A stretch of DNA of 64,000 nucleotides from assembly GCF_036711975.1 (NCBI RefSeq), contig NC_091967.1:29241501-29305500 (forward strand), in the 5' to 3' direction. This document shows, piece after piece, positions 34,116-42,845 of this stretch. The notes beneath the pieces are model-generated. The model was not told where the DNA came from. It saw only the letters and a program-made list of their open reading frames with translations, and searched no databases. A program made the translations under genes and the position numbers. This DNA is from Onthophagus taurus. Taxonomy: Eukaryota; Arthropoda; Insecta; Coleoptera; Scarabaeidae. Every line of letters starts with the position of its first letter. Position 1 is the stretch's first letter.

Positions 34116-34624
34116 CTTTAAAGAGATTTGAAATTGAGAGTGTCAAATATAAACAAGAGCAACCGCTTATTAAAACTGCTGATGTTGCGAGTACCACAGA
34201 TGACTGTGAAGTAAAAAGTTTCTAGAAATAATAGGTATTTATATTACATAAAAATGCAAACTAAGCAGTTTTTATTAAATCACCGAGGTTCAGTAAAGTT
34301 CAATGCACCACGTCAGTGGAAGTGTTAAATTACATTGTGGTTACAATAATGCTGAGCAATAGAATTATTTGTGTAAATGAAATACGGATAAATAGAAATT
34401 TAAAACGCTAATTAATTATAAAGATGTAATAAATTAAAAGTTTTAAATAAATAATAGGATTTATTAATATTTAAGTTGACAATAATGCAAAGTAAATATA
34501 CGTTTTACTTAGAAAAAAACATTTAAACCTAAACGATATTGTCTTTCGGTATCCAACTGTTATAGGATGAATCGAATCCTAACCACTTAACGAACACTTG
34601 ATTTTTTCTTCTCTTTAACACTTT
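34116..34624. other. Polinton intergenic region with repeated cassette
   Basis: No gene. 34250-34390 repeats sequence found in the terminal repeats (ACAATAATGCTGAGCAAT, GTGAAATG-type end) and near 42540-42590 inverted (AAATCACCGAGGTTCAGTAAA). A shared promoter-like element is possible. Confidence 0.5.
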
Positions 34625-35160
34625 TTAAACAAGATACACATCAGGTTGTTTGGATCTTTGAAGTTCGAATTCATAAAAAGCTCCTTTAATAGGTTGTCCA
34701 TTCATATCTTCTAATAAATAAGAAATTGGATTCGTAATTTGTGTTTTAATTATTTTAAATAACTCAGTGGTCCAGTTGGGTAAATATCCTTTATCGAAGA
34801 CATGCTTATGCTTGGTAATGCGAACTACATCTCCAACATTAAAGTTTCCCTTACCGGCAATTTTAATATGATTGTACACCGTATTGAGAAGTTTATTTTC
34901 TACAGATTTCGAATTTATTTGAGATGGTTTCATTTTCGTGGTTGAATGCTTTGAATTGTTATATTGAGTTGTAATAGCATCCAATAAGTGTAACCATTTA
35001 TGATTTCCGTAAAGACTAAACATTTTATACAACTTTTGTTTTATGGTTCTAATTACGCGTTCAGCTATTGCAGCCTTCATTACGCTATATGTTGAATAAT
35101 GATTAATTTTAAATTCCATCATCAACTTTTTTTTCAAAGTGTGTATTGTAAAATTCCTTT
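34625..35160 (-). pseudogene. Polinton integrase, C-terminal half only
   Basis: The retroviral-type integrase of Polintons inserts the linear DNA. Only the second half is left: TDQGKEFYNTHFE near 35155-35115 (second catalytic Asp), a frameshift in an eight-A run near 35125, then AAIAERVIRTIKQKLYKMF with the catalytic Glu, a helical WLHLLDAITTQYNNSKH segment, and a C-terminal chromo/SH3-like part (GDVVRITKHKHVF). The zinc-binding and first-Asp parts are missing, and the next upstream gene ends within bases of the break, so a deletion fused the two regions. Confidence 0.85.
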
Positions 35161-35171
35161 CCCTGATCTGT

Positions 35172-35750
35172 TTATCGGTCTATCTTTTTTTTCTCCAATA
35201 TATCTAGTCGTGAATTTATAGTGCTTTCCATATCAAGTAGACGATCTGCAACACCCTGTATCCCATTTCGAAGATTTGTTGTGAGTATATCAAATGCATT
35301 TAAATTAGTGTTGAATGATTTTGTTAGAGTTGTAATTTGCTGACCATTTAATAGGATTTCCGCGTTAATTTTTTTAATGTCGCGTAAGAGTGTAGAGTTT
35401 TTAATATCAATTTTTGTTGACACCTGATGTATACGTTTACTATGATCTCCAATAATTCTTTGAACGTCCGCTATTATGACCTTAATTTCGTTTAAGATTG
35501 TAGCTTTCAATGTTTCACATATTTCGTCTACATAAATTTTTATCGCACAATCATTTTCATCCGTCGGTTGTTGAACGTTAGATAGTTTACGCCCCTGGAT
35601 ATCATAATCTCCATCTACGGTTAAAGGGAATCCAATATGGCGTTGAGATGTAGTTAAATTCTCATCATTCAATACTTTATTCCGCGCAGAACGTAATGTA
35701 CGACCAAACTTATCAATGCTCACGCCACTCACGCTTGATCCGCCGTTCAT
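35172..35750 (-). CDS. Putative Polinton fibre/attachment-like protein
   Basis: 192 residues from ATG 35750. A short N-terminal region precedes the motif GFPLTVDGDYDIQGRKLSNV followed by QPTDENDCAIKIYVD, a pattern (L-x-N-V-x-x-P...A-x-K-x-Y-V-D) common at the base of trimeric viral and phage fibres. The rest is heptad-like helix (residues ~75-190: I/L/V spacing, ILEKKKIDR end), suggesting a trimeric coiled coil. It is intact and lies between the integrase remnant and a structural ORF. The role in attachment is inferred from the motif and helix alone. The C-terminus may have been cut short by the deletion that removed the integrase N-terminal half. Confidence 0.55.
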   Translation of the reverse strand: MNGGSSVSGVSIDKFGRTLRSARNKVLNDENLTTSQRHIGFPLTVDGDYDIQGRKLSNVQQPTDENDCAIKIYVDEICETLKATILNEIKVIIADVQRIIGDHSKRIHQVSTKIDIKNSTLLRDIKKINAEILLNGQQITTLTKSFNTNLNAFDILTTNLRNGIQGVADRLLDMESTINSRLDILEKKKIDR

Positions 35751-35778
35751 TGGTACGCATAAATTATTATTATTATTA

Positions 35779-37013
35779 TTATGATATAACGCCGCTCTCC
35801 TTCAGTTCTTTTATAATGGATGTGATTTCATTGATGTGGGAATTGTTTCCTGCCGCATGTGAAGAGTACAACAATTTCAATCGATCTACCAATTCGTTAA
35901 CATCATCCCAATATTTATACTCAACGATTTTCGAGTTCACTTCAAGATGTCGTTCGGGTATTAATCCACCCCCCGACTTATTAAATGTAAATAAAGGTTT
36001 AATAATTTTAGTATACTTGTACGATTTATTTCCAAGTATAGGACCCGTAAAATTTCGCTTATGAGCACCCGTATACGTTAGAACAGATTTGTAACGTTGT
36101 AGATCCTCTTCGGTATAGTTCGTAGGTCGTTTTAACTGTATAAGTTCATATAACCCCGTAGAGGCTTGTATGCGTGTTTCGCCTCCGAGAACAATATGAG
36201 AAGGTTTAAACTGGACAGTCTTCGATCCAATCATCCAATCGTTTTCATCAGGATCATAACGTATACCCATTCTCTCATCAATTTCTCCTCTTTTACCAAA
36301 CGTATAATATAAATCACGAATTTGATTCGGTAGATTTTCTATAGGTAAATCCTCCGCCTTCAATTTTTGTTTTGCATCCGGCGGCGTTTTAAATTCATCA
36401 TCACTTTCAGGAAAACTTAATTTTTTCCTGAATGCCGGAGTTTTAAAATCGGTTTCATCAACTTTCGTTTTAACGTCAACACCGACATCATCAGTAGGTG
36501 GATAGTGGTGATGGTAATGTACAGAAGAAGAAGAAGGTTTCAATTAAACTAAGATTAGAACTAAAACTAGAACTAACACTAGAAACTTTCGGGTTTTGCC
36601 GTGCGTCTTTTAATAAAAGGTTTGACGTTTGAAAAAGTTTGAAGTTCACTTCGAACCAGTTTCTGAAGAAGGTTGCAACATGGCACCCGAAACGTCAAAC
36701 CTTTTATTAAAAGACGCACGGCAAAACCCGAAAGTTTCTAGTGTTAGTTCTAGTTTTAGTTCTAATCTTAGTTTAATTCACACCGGCCGTGAAAGCCTTC
36801 GTACTTATAAGAAGGTTTCACTTCACTTAATTTATTAGTTATATCTTTTAATGAATCGCTTAAAGGCTGATGTAGTTTAGCGATAAGACGGTCATCGTTT
36901 TCTCGACCGAGTTTAAGCGCTAAATATTTTTTCTTAATAGTATTTGTTATGTTAATTATAGCTTTATCTCTCTCACGTATGGAACGCTTAGACATTTCAT
37001 CGTTATGTGACAT
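35779..37013 (-). pseudogene. Polinton conserved structural ORF (DUF8207-like), split by a hairpin insertion
   Basis: The N-terminal part starts at ATG 37013 (MSHNDEMSKRS) and has the helical RDKAIINITNTIKKKYLALK segment. The C-terminal part (to 35779) has DERMGIRYDPDENDWMIG, then GLYELIQLKRPTNYTEEDLQ, then TGAHKRNF and KYTKIIKPLF, a pattern I associate with a family common in arthropod Polintons (function unknown, proposed virion-related). A 267-base insertion at 36542-36808 with an 11-base duplication separates them. The distance between duplicated copies (278) keeps the two parts in register, so the gene was intact before the insertion. Confidence 0.75.
36542..36808 (+). mobile_element. 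Hairpin insertion with hammerhead-like loop (Penelope-like end?)
   Basis: Two perfect 89-base inverted arms (36542-36630 and 36690-36778) enclose a 59-base loop. The loop and arm edge contain CTGAAGA...CCGAAACGTC (about 36663-36696), the layout of a hammerhead ribozyme core. A 30-base tail with CCGGCCGTGAAAGCCTTCG follows the right arm. The direct repeat AAGAAGGTTTC flanks the unit (36531-36541, 36809-36819). Hammerhead motifs of this type are known in Penelope-like elements; assignment is by resemblance. Confidence 0.6.
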
Positions 37014-37050
37014 GCTTACTCTCACAAATACGAGATAACAATGCAATAAT

Positions 37051-37673
37051 TTAGTCCGGGTAAATAAATTTATGCATTCCTATACGATACCTTCCATCCT
37101 TTACTTCAAAATCTTTCATAATAATCATAGGGTTATATTTATCATCGTTCCAACACCGTTTACAAGCGTCCTTGAAAACATCAAACTTCATGTCGGCGTT
37201 AACGTGTTCATCATACACATGTTTTAAATTAACCTCATCTTGTTTGAATAGAATTAAGACGTTTGCATTGTCTCGTATTAGGTGTTTAGGAATCCGCGTA
37301 TAGGTTTGCGTAAGGTAGAACGAATCAATATTATTATGTCGTCCCATACAGAAAAATGATCGAATCTTATCCTGTTTATCGCATGCTACATCGTCAAATA
37401 TGAAAATTGAGTTTTGTTTAGCTTCAGACGGATCTATAACGGCATCATTATCCATGAATCTATAAAGTCCTATTTCGGATAACTGTTTCATAATCATTTC
37501 TAAAAATTCATATTTCGGTTGATGTAAAGATTTTGAGTATATATAAATATTTTCAAAATTTAAACCATTTTTATCGAAAATCAGATTTAACATCAAATTG
37601 GTTTTCCCACATCCGCTCGGACCGCAGTTATCGGTCTCATTATTATTAAACGATCGAGATCGGTTAATGACAT
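37051..37673 (-). pseudogene. Polinton packaging ATPase (FtsK/HerA type), one frameshift
   Basis: This ATPase would pump DNA into the capsid. The start is ATG 37673 (MSLTDLDRL), with a frameshift in an AAT repeat near 37650-37640. Walker A GPSGCGKTN lies near 37620-37595, Walker B SIFIFDDVAC near 37415-37390, and the motif YLTQTYTRIPKHLIRDNANV follows, as in this family. Length (~205 residues) fits Polinton ATPases. The single-base change just after the start codon is the only defect seen. It is the first gene of the leftward block, divergent from the capsid block. Confidence 0.85.
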
Positions 37674-37740
37674 TGTGAGAGATGGGTGTTGCACTACACG
37701 CATTATGAAACTAAAATGAGTTTTAATCTTCATGTGCGGG

Positions 37741-37776
37741 TATATAAGGGATGTGAAAACGTAAACCGCATCAGTT
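37741..37776 (+). promoter_or_regulatory. TATA + Inr promoter of the Polinton capsid block
   Basis: TATATAAG at 37741-37748 and ATCAGTTG with initiator TCAGTT at 37771-37776; the A at 37773 lies 32 bases after the first T. TATATA is a palindrome, so it could also serve the leftward ATPase gene. Confidence 0.6.
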
Positions 37777-38191
37777 GAGTACGCTGTTTACTCAAGATAG
37801 TACGTCTGCGACGGCGGGAGGAAGCGGAATACTTAATACACTTATCAATAAACTACCCGTTGAGTTACACGTTCCAGGCTATCAATTTTGTGGACCAGGA
37901 ACAAAATTGAAGAAACGTTTGGCGAGAGGTGATAAAGAAATAAATCCATTAGATCGGGCTTGTAGAGAACACGATATAGCGTACTCGGAAAATAATTCTT
38001 TAGAACAACGTCACATGGCCGATAGACGTTTGGAGGAAAACGCTTGGGAGAGAGTGAAAGCGAAAGATTCGACATTGGGGGAAAAAGCATCAGCATGGTT
38101 AGTTACAAATGCTATGAAAGTTAAACGAAAATTGGGGATGGGTCATAAGGGTCAAAAAATAATTAAAAGATTAAAAGATAAAAAAAAATAA
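37775..38191 (+). CDS. Polinton PLA2-domain virion protein
   Basis: The frame has a Gly/Ser linker, then a phospholipase A2 domain of the parvovirus VP1-unique type: the calcium loop GYQFCGPGTKL and the catalytic helix DRACREHDIAYS with the His-Asp pair. The C-terminal part is basic (KIIKRLKDKKK). Such a domain could open endosomal membranes during entry; that role is known for parvoviruses and only inferred here. No ATG is available: the frame is bounded by TGA at 37754 and the first codons are TTG AGT ACG CTG, so either the start codon is lost, a non-AUG start is used or the 5' end is spliced. About 139 residues. Confidence 0.7.
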   Translation: MSTLFTQDSTSATAGGSGILNTLINKLPVELHVPGYQFCGPGTKLKKRLARGDKEINPLDRACREHDIAYSENNSLEQRHMADRRLEENAWERVKAKDSTLGEKASAWLVTNAMKVKRKLGMGHKGQKIIKRLKDKKK

Positions 38192-38192
38192 A

Positions 38193-38561
38193 CCGATAGC
38201 ATTTAAAAGCGTGTTGGTAAAGCAAATCGCTAAAGATTTACCCAAAACAACAGATAATTTAGTTAAAGTTAAAATTCCGCGTACAATCCCGTTACCTATT
38301 ACAAGTGGTGGTATACTACCGATATTACCAGCCATATTTGCCGGACTATGAGCTCTCGGAGCGTTATCAGGCAGCGCGGCTGGTGTGTATCGTGCGGTGA
38401 AGAGTGGTCAAGAGGCTAACGAGAAGTTGAAAGAAGCTGAACGACACAATAAGGCGATGGAAGCTATCGCGATTGGCGAAACCGGAAGTGGGCTTTATAT
38501 TATAAAGTCTAAAAAAGAATTGGGTTTATATTTAAGTAAAAAGCAACAAAAAAACTTTTAA
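38193..38561 (+). pseudogene. Polinton pVI-like minor virion protein, one stop
   Basis: The frame after the PLA2 stop carries TIPLPITSGGILPILPAIFAG, a hydrophobic glycine-rich segment, and an alanine-rich helix with RAVKSGQEANEKLKEAERHN, followed by GSGLYI. In Polintons a similar hydrophobic small protein precedes the protease and is compared with adenovirus pVI. TGA at 38349 interrupts the hydrophobic segment; otherwise the frame is open, with no clear ATG. Confidence 0.5.
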
Positions 38562-38920
38562 CTAGGCTACCTAATAGACCTCTAACAAATCTCGATATAA
38601 TAAAATACGCTAAAACACTCAAAATTCCAAATTTTCGCGGAGTGTATATGCGAAATGGATTGCCTAAAGAAGGTCCTAAATATTATGAGTCAGCTGTTGT
38701 AAATTTAGATGATCACCGAGGTAGCGGAACTCATTGGGTAGCCTATAAAAAATTTGGCAATAGAGTTATATTTCGACAGTTATGGAGATCTAAAACCACC
38801 TAAATAACTTTTAAAATACTTAAAAAAATGTTTAATTGAGTATAACCACGATAATTTTCAAAAGGATAACCCGTATAACTGCGGTCAATTATGTATAAAT
38901 TTCCTACTTAACATAAGAAA
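38562..38920 (+). pseudogene. Polinton adenovirus-type cysteine protease, frameshifted
   Basis: This maturation protease would cleave capsid precursors. The motifs are LTNLDIIKYAKTLKIPNFRG, then GTHWVAYKK with the catalytic His, then (in a shifted frame from about 38775) FDSYGDLKPP and NPYNCGQLCINFLL with the catalytic Cys. A one-base frameshift near 38775 and a stop near 38803 (CCTAAATAA) break it. Position just before the minor capsid gene is usual. The frame begins without a clear ATG. Confidence 0.75.
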
Positions 38921-38938
38921 TAACTCATTTGAGTGAAA

Positions 38939-39712
38939 ATGTCACAGACGTTCACACTGGTCAGTACAAAAAGCGAAATCTCCGAAGACTATTATCCACC
39001 TATAGAATTAGACCCTAACTCAAGTTACTCGCTGGGTCTTATTGGATTCTATACTACTAACAGTATACCAAACATTGAACAAGGAGTAAACGATAAATTT
39101 TACTTTACCGAAAAATTCCCCATTAATAAAAACCGACAATCGATTGTAGCGGCGGAGCCATTACCACAGGAAATCAAAATTCCTGCTGGTGCATATGAAA
39201 TAACGGACATAGAGAAATTTTTACAAAAAGAGATTTTACGTCGTATCGGATTGAATACGGTTGATGATCCTGAAAATTTTTTTTCACTCAAGGCTAACAA
39301 TAACACCTTGCAGTGTGAAATAAAAAGCGATTATTTTGAGATAGATTTCTCTCAACCAAATACGATAGCTTCTATATTGGGGTTTTCCAATCGTAAACTA
39401 GATGTATCGATAAAGCATAAATCAGATCTTCCGGTAAATATAATACGTGTGACATCCGTTCGAGTGGAATGTAATATAATTTCCGGCTCGTATTACAATA
39501 ACAGATTATCTCACACGCTATATGAATTCGCTCAAACTGTGGATCCTGGTTTCAGTATAAATATAGAGCCAAGGAACCATATTTACTTATCAGTGGACAC
39601 CGATCGTCCGATATCGAACATTACACTAAGATTACTCGATCAGCGTGGTAAATTGGTAAACTTTCGTGGCGAAAACATTGTTATTAGATTGGAATTAAAA
39701 CGAACTTCATAA
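38939..39712 (+). CDS. Polinton minor capsid protein (penton, jelly-roll)
   Basis: 257 residues from ATG 38939, intact. It has the conserved Polinton minor capsid pattern SSYSLGLIGFYTTNSIPNIE near residue 30, a middle region rich in beta-prone segments, and SDLPVNIIRVTSVRVECNII in the C-terminal half. The family forms the pentameric capsid vertices with a single jelly-roll fold. Its stop codon overlaps the start of the next small gene by one base (TAATG at 39710-39714), which suggests coupled expression. Confidence 0.9.
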   Translation: MSQTFTLVSTKSEISEDYYPPIELDPNSSYSLGLIGFYTTNSIPNIEQGVNDKFYFTEKFPINKNRQSIVAAEPLPQEIKIPAGAYEITDIEKFLQKEILRRIGLNTVDDPENFFSLKANNNTLQCEIKSDYFEIDFSQPNTIASILGFSNRKLDVSIKHKSDLPVNIIRVTSVRVECNIISGSYYNNRLSHTLYEFAQTVDPGFSINIEPRNHIYLSVDTDRPISNITLRLLDQRGKLVNFRGENIVIRLELKRTS

Positions 39713-39918
39713 TGGGGCTGTTGTTCCAATTAAAAGCCGCCGATCCTCAACAGCTATCATCTACCAAAAGAAAACATTATAACTCAGGTGGAAAGAGGAC
39801 ATCTAGATCAGTTAAAAGAAAGACTTCATTGCGAGCGGACAACAGACGTTTTCTCGAGCAGTTGGGTTATCATGTCCACACAAAAGTTAAATCTATACCG
39901 CGAACCCATCGTGGATAA
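39712..39918 (+). CDS. Small basic Polinton protein between capsid genes
   Basis: 68 residues from ATG 39712, intact. It is strongly basic in the middle (KRKHYNSGGKRTSRSVKRK) with a short conserved-looking end LRADNRRFLEQLGYHV. It overlaps the minor capsid stop by one base and the major capsid start (39872) by 47 bases. Small basic ORFs occur at this place in other Polintons; a DNA-binding or scaffold role is only a guess. Confidence 0.6.
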   Translation: MGLLFQLKAADPQQLSSTKRKHYNSGGKRTSRSVKRKTSLRADNRRFLEQLGYHVHTKVKSIPRTHRG

Positions 39919-41101
39919 TTCGATCGCTAGAGAAGAGGTGCATAGTTATCATCCCTCCACAAATTCTTTTCAAAATAACGATATATTCACCATTGAACTG
40001 AACCAACAAGATGTTTTATTTTCGTTCTTCGAAAGTTATATACGTATTGAGGGAGATTACAAAGAAAAATTAAACGATCCAACTGACACTATCCAGCTAA
40101 CGCACAACTTACCAACATATCTATTTGAGTATATCGCATTTGAGCATAACGGTACTGAAATCGAACGGGTACGTGAACCCGGTTTAACATTATTGATTCG
40201 AACCCTAATCTTTAGAAATTTAGAAAGAAGCTATTTAGAAATAGCTGGTTTAAAATGGCCACCCGAAGGAAATTTGCCTACAGTTTGTGCGAACAAGGAT
40301 TTCACGTTTCAAATCCCATTAAGTCATATTTTCGGATTATTTAGAGACTATAATCACGTTATGAGAGGTTGTTTCAAATTTAGATTTGTTAGAAGTCGTA
40401 CTGACTCCAATTGTTATAAATCTACATCAAAAGTCGATTCTAGCACCGCAGAGTTTACTGTAAAAACGGTTACATTGTTGGCGAAACATGTGTACCCAAG
40501 CCCATCTATAAAGATGAAGCTGTTAGATGGCTTAAATAAAAACGCAAACATACCCGTACCGTTTCGGAAGTGGTCTTTTTATGAGCTACCTTCAATGAGA
40601 AAGGGAAATAAAGAGATTTGGTCGGTCACGTCAACAACTAACAGAGGTAGACCTCAATACGTTATAGTTGCATTCCAAACCAATCGAAAGGATCAGCCGA
40701 ATTCAGATTTTACACTTTTCGATCACTTGAACATTATAGATCTTAAAGTATATCTAAACTCATACTGCTATCCATTCGAGTCGATGAATTTGGAGTTTGC
40801 GAAAGAAAATTATGTTGAACTCTATAAAATGTATACCGAATTTCAACCGTATATTTGGGAAACATCTCGAAAACAACCGATTATGGATTTCGCAAGCTTT
40901 AAAAAGAGACCTTTATTCGTGGTGGATACCACAAAGAATAACGATGAAGAAGCCGCTCCATCCGCATCATGTGAGGTGCGTATCGAAATTCAAAGTGGTA
41001 AAGATTTTCCGCCTGATACAAAAGCATACTGTATACTACTTCAAGAATCCATGTATACGTACAAACCTTTGAGTGGGGAGGTATTTGTAATTATAAATTA
41101 A
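39872..41101 (+). CDS. Polinton major capsid protein (double jelly-roll)
   Basis: 409 residues from ATG 39872 (MSTQKLNLYREP); the longer frame from 39788 overlaps the small gene and is unlikely to be used. The start MSTQKLNLYREPIVDNSIAR, the strand LTHNLPTYLFEYIAFEHNGT, and the region GLFRDYNHVMRGCFKFRFVR are typical of this family, which builds hexagonal capsomers with a double jelly-roll fold like adenovirus hexon. No break is seen. The last quarter includes YPFESMNLEF and ends in an acidic-hydrophobic tail. Confidence 0.92.
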   Translation: MSTQKLNLYREPIVDNSIAREEVHSYHPSTNSFQNNDIFTIELNQQDVLFSFFESYIRIEGDYKEKLNDPTDTIQLTHNLPTYLFEYIAFEHNGTEIERVREPGLTLLIRTLIFRNLERSYLEIAGLKWPPEGNLPTVCANKDFTFQIPLSHIFGLFRDYNHVMRGCFKFRFVRSRTDSNCYKSTSKVDSSTAEFTVKTVTLLAKHVYPSPSIKMKLLDGLNKNANIPVPFRKWSFYELPSMRKGNKEIWSVTSTTNRGRPQYVIVAFQTNRKDQPNSDFTLFDHLNIIDLKVYLNSYCYPFESMNLEFAKENYVELYKMYTEFQPYIWETSRKQPIMDFASFKKRPLFVVDTTKNNDEEAAPSASCEVRIEIQSGKDFPPDTKAYCILLQESMYTYKPLSGEVFVIIN

Positions 41102-41118
41102 ATTACACATGAAGTCAT

Positions 41119-41631
41119 ATGTTAGTTTACAATATGAAGTTCAAAATCGCGGTTGTAGGCGTTCAGGGGTTTTACTTCAATTCTAAATTCGAAGTTAAAG
41201 AATTTACTCTTCTGGATATCACCACCGACTACATAATACATTTACACTTAAAAGCTAGTATACCATTCCAACAATTAAACGTTCGAGATCAAAGATCAGT
41301 GAGATATTTGGAACGCAACCATCACAGGTTGTTATATAGCGATGGGTGGATAAATCAATCAGAAGGTCTAAATGTAATTGATACCTTAATTTCCTCCTAC
41401 GATCAAATATTTGTTAAGGGAAATCAAAAGAAGCAGTTTTTGGAAGCACGTAAGAGCAGTTCAATACTAACGGATATTGCGTTAGAATTTGCGGAAGAGG
41501 ATGAGACTAAATTAAATTCAACCACCAATCAATGTTGGTTCCACACCGGCTCTCCAGCAATATGTTCACAAAACAATGTATTAATTTTACAAAAATTTTT
41601 ATATAATCACAATAATGTTACTTGTATTTAA
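41119..41631 (+). CDS. Polinton-associated conserved protein, unknown
   Basis: 170 residues from ATG 41119, intact. Starts with a beta-like FKIAVVGVQGFYFNSKFEVK segment, then EFTLLD, then SVRYLERNHHRLLYSDGW and DQIFVKGNQKKQFLE. I recognise this pattern from many animal transposon-linked ORFs, but no activity is established to my knowledge. The VxGVQGF start and VKG...K near residue 115 suggest an alpha/beta nuclease-like fold, not proven. Confidence 0.6.
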   Translation: MLVYNMKFKIAVVGVQGFYFNSKFEVKEFTLLDITTDYIIHLHLKASIPFQQLNVRDQRSVRYLERNHHRLLYSDGWINQSEGLNVIDTLISSYDQIFVKGNQKKQFLEARKSSSILTDIALEFAEEDETKLNSTTNQCWFHTGSPAICSQNNVLILQKFLYNHNNVTCI

Positions 41632-41782
41632 GTTGTAAATATAATAATTTTTAAATAAAAAATTGATTGTAGTTTTATTATTATAATAGTTGTAAAATTT
41701 ATTGGGAGAGGGTGGGGGGTGTGAGATATATCATATAATTAAAAAATAAATCTATTCAGTGTACAACTGAATTTGATGAAAT

Positions 41783-42421
41783 ATGGATGTTAACACTGGG
41801 TGTGAAATTTCTGAAAGCCCTTACTGGGTATCAATTAATAAACAATGGAAGAAGTTTCGTGATGATATAGAGAAAGAAAATAAATTTATTGGTGAAACCT
41901 TATATTCCATCGATAGATTTAACATAAAAGTTGGTATTAGTGTGGCGGGAGGTTTTATAACATGTGTGAAATTGATTTTTAAATCTTGGAATGATGTAGA
42001 ATCGAAATCACATATACTCTCTTTTCTACGTGAAGATTGGGAACAATTGATTAATGTATTTAAAATCATTCGTTTTAAAATGAACTTTTCTGACCAAATT
42101 ATACCGTTAGCGGATGGAATTCTTAGAGTTACTGCAGACGTTGAGAATTGTGTGTGCATCACATATGAAGATATGGAGCCTGAAAATAATTTTTTTATTC
42201 CGATTATATTGACCTTGATGGAAGTTCAAGATATTTTATCTAAGGAATTTTTAATTTCATACAAATTAAAAGTATTAGACAATTTGCGTTTTAATGATTA
42301 CATTGATTTTATTATGAACACTAAATTTTCGAAGAATAAGTTAAAATTAATTCGATTTTGCTTGCAAAATTTATCTGAAATAAATTATTACTTAATGGAA
42401 TATATTGATATGATTTCATGA
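41783..42421 (+). CDS. Unknown Polinton accessory protein
   Basis: 212 residues from ATG 41783, intact, no recognised motif. It is rich in I, F, K and N with several amphipathic stretches, and a glycine-containing VGISVAGGFITCVKLIF segment near residues 50-66 that may be a buried strand or weak membrane segment. It follows the capsid block after a 150-base gap with AATAAA signals near 41656, so it may be a separate transcript. Confidence 0.55.
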   Translation: MDVNTGCEISESPYWVSINKQWKKFRDDIEKENKFIGETLYSIDRFNIKVGISVAGGFITCVKLIFKSWNDVESKSHILSFLREDWEQLINVFKIIRFKMNFSDQIIPLADGILRVTADVENCVCITYEDMEPENNFFIPIILTLMEVQDILSKEFLISYKLKVLDNLRFNDYIDFIMNTKFSKNKLKLIRFCLQNLSEINYYLMEYIDMIS

Positions 42422-42565
42422 GTTGAAACGTACTACTATTAAGACTGTTGACGAATACTTGCGTTAAAAAATTATATTTATTTTAATTTAAACAAGTTTA
42501 TACAAGTTGAAACAAGTGTTGGTGAGGTTCAATGAACTTTACTTAACTTCGGTGATTTAATAATA

Positions 42566-42727
42566 AAAACCGCTTAATTTGCATTTTAGATAACAATAAC
42601 ACCTGACGTGCGAATTGCATCATCCTTCCAGAAACTTCTATTACGCAAAAACTGCTTAATTTGCATTTTAGGTAACAATAACACCTGTCGTGCGAATTGC
42701 ATCATCCTTCTAGAAACTTCTATTACA
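42566..42727 (+). repeat. Tandem duplication, 82-bp unit
   Basis: Two nearly identical units (GCTTAATTTGCATTTTAG...AGAAACTTCTATTAC) follow each other with period 82. The first part is shared with relic and intergenic cassettes elsewhere. Confidence 0.85.
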
Positions 42728-42845
42728 CATTTCCCCACCCCCATTATTTTCATACATATAATTACATGTTCTAAATAATTTATTTAGTTTGACAGCTATT
42801 TCCAAGCTAACAGGTTACGTTTTATTATTATTAATCTACGAAACC

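Noticed and set aside
36629-36838. Plus-strand ORF of 69 codons
   Set aside because: It spans the loop and arm of the hairpin insertion and starts inside the inverted repeat; no sign of coding selection.
34625-37673. Frameshifts in Polinton genes as programmed frameshifting
   Set aside because: They occur in different sequence contexts and different genes and do not share a slippery site, so mutation or sequencing error is simpler.
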